DNA from: Cladosporium sp. IMV 00045
Taxonomy: Eukaryota; Ascomycota; Dothideomycetes; Cladosporiales; Cladosporiaceae
Assembly (NCBI GenBank): GCA_001931905.2
Contig: MSJI02000738.1
Location: 1 to 55,823 of the forward strand
Length of the DNA: 55,823 bases
Direction: 5' to 3'
A model generated the notes under the pieces. The model did not search any database and was not told where the DNA came from. It saw only the letters and a list, made by a program, of their open reading frames with translations. Positions 55,500 through 55,823 of the stretch are shown in pieces. A program made the position numbers and the translations under genes. Positions within the stretch are counted from its first letter, which is position 1; the number at the start of each line of letters is the position of its first letter.

Positions 55500-55823
55500 T
55501 CAGTGATTCGTGAAGTAGTACGCGATGGTCGCGCAGAAATTGCTGCGGTGGTCCGCATCCTTGACAAGGCCCACGTCGTCGTCGACGATCATGTTGACCG
55601 CAGCCTTGGTGCTGACGGCGTACATGTCGATCTGCGAGTTCTGGATGTGGATCATGTTCTGCTGGCACTTCTGTTCCGGCGTGCAGAGCTGCTTGTAGTT
55701 GTTGAAGAAGCTGTACATGCCCGTCGAGTAGATGAGCATGTCGCGAGAGTTCCAGACACGCATGCCCCAGGCGTCCTGGCACGGGACGTCGCCAGTGTGG
55801 TCCTTGCAGACGGTGAACTGAGG
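55500..55823 (-). CDS. GH55-like exo-beta-1,3-glucanase, C-terminal part (cut by window edge)
   Basis: The frame enters from the right edge and ends at 55500 after 107 residues. It reads CKDHTGDVPCQDAWGMRVWN, SRDMLIYSTGMYSFFNNYKQ, LCTPEQKCQQNMIHIQNSQI and DMYAVSTKAAVNMIVDDDVG, ending ATIAYYFTNH. This is the second beta-helix end of fungal GH55 glucan 1,3-beta-glucosidases, where the sequence of short strands with YSFFNNY and C..Q..QN(M) is typical. These secreted enzymes release glucose from beta-1,3-glucan in wall turnover or parasitism. The catalytic region lies outside the window, so activity cannot be judged. Confidence 0.8.
   Translation of the reverse strand, partial: PQFTVCKDHTGDVPCQDAWGMRVWNSRDMLIYSTGMYSFFNNYKQLCTPEQKCQQNMIHIQNSQIDMYAVSTKAAVNMIVDDDVGLVKDADHRSNFCATIAYYFTNH

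Noticed and set aside
1..55823. CRISPR arrays, bacterial operons, insertion sequences
   Set aside because: No spaced direct-repeat array, transposase or integrase was seen, and the spliced genes show a eukaryotic genome.

Overview
This looks like nuclear DNA of a filamentous ascomycete (Pezizomycotina). Dothideomycetes is my best guess, from general resemblance only. The genes carry short GT-AG introns, mostly 49-69 bp, often with a CTAAC/CTGAC-like branch site just before the acceptor. A dispersed single 5S rRNA gene, an intron-bearing tRNA-Glu and two Zn2Cys6 regulators fit the same picture. All exon joins given here were worked out by reading frames; none has RNA support.

Left block (1-10.8 kb): a decayed accessory region. 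A 5' fragment of a 5S gene (2801-2841) is followed by a DUF6536-type membrane protein gene broken by two stops and a frameshift (3436-6028), an intact small ABM-fold monooxygenase gene (6129-6510, minus), a complete 5S gene (7134-7252), a STAND/NACHT NTPase gene broken by in-frame stops (7439-9762, minus), and a 3' fragment of a 5S gene (10014-10051). The two 5S fragments have the same orientation and are complementary in content, so an insertion into a 5S gene is one possible reading.

Central housekeeping block (10.8-28.9 kb): an 862-aa acidic nuclear-type protein (minus), delta-COP (first coding exon is only the ATG), APC4, a PHD-finger protein, three or four unrecognised small ORFs, a carnosine N-methyltransferase-like gene (minus) sharing a 200-bp divergent promoter with a PAC4-type proteasome assembly chaperone, and tRNA-Glu(CTC).

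Regulator block (28.9-44.5 kb): two Zn2Cys6 factor genes, each preceded by 4-5 kb with little or no coding sequence, with adenine deaminase between them.

Metabolic block (44.5-55.8 kb): glutamate decarboxylase (minus) diverging from an amidase, a GFA-fold protein converging on a secreted histidine phosphatase, a MoaA-MoaC molybdenum-cofactor locus whose intron choice decides between MoaA alone (ending Gly-Gly) and a MoaA-MoaC fusion, and the C-terminal part of a GH55-like exo-beta-1,3-glucanase cut by the right edge. The block is mixed metabolism; I see no sign of a biosynthetic cluster.
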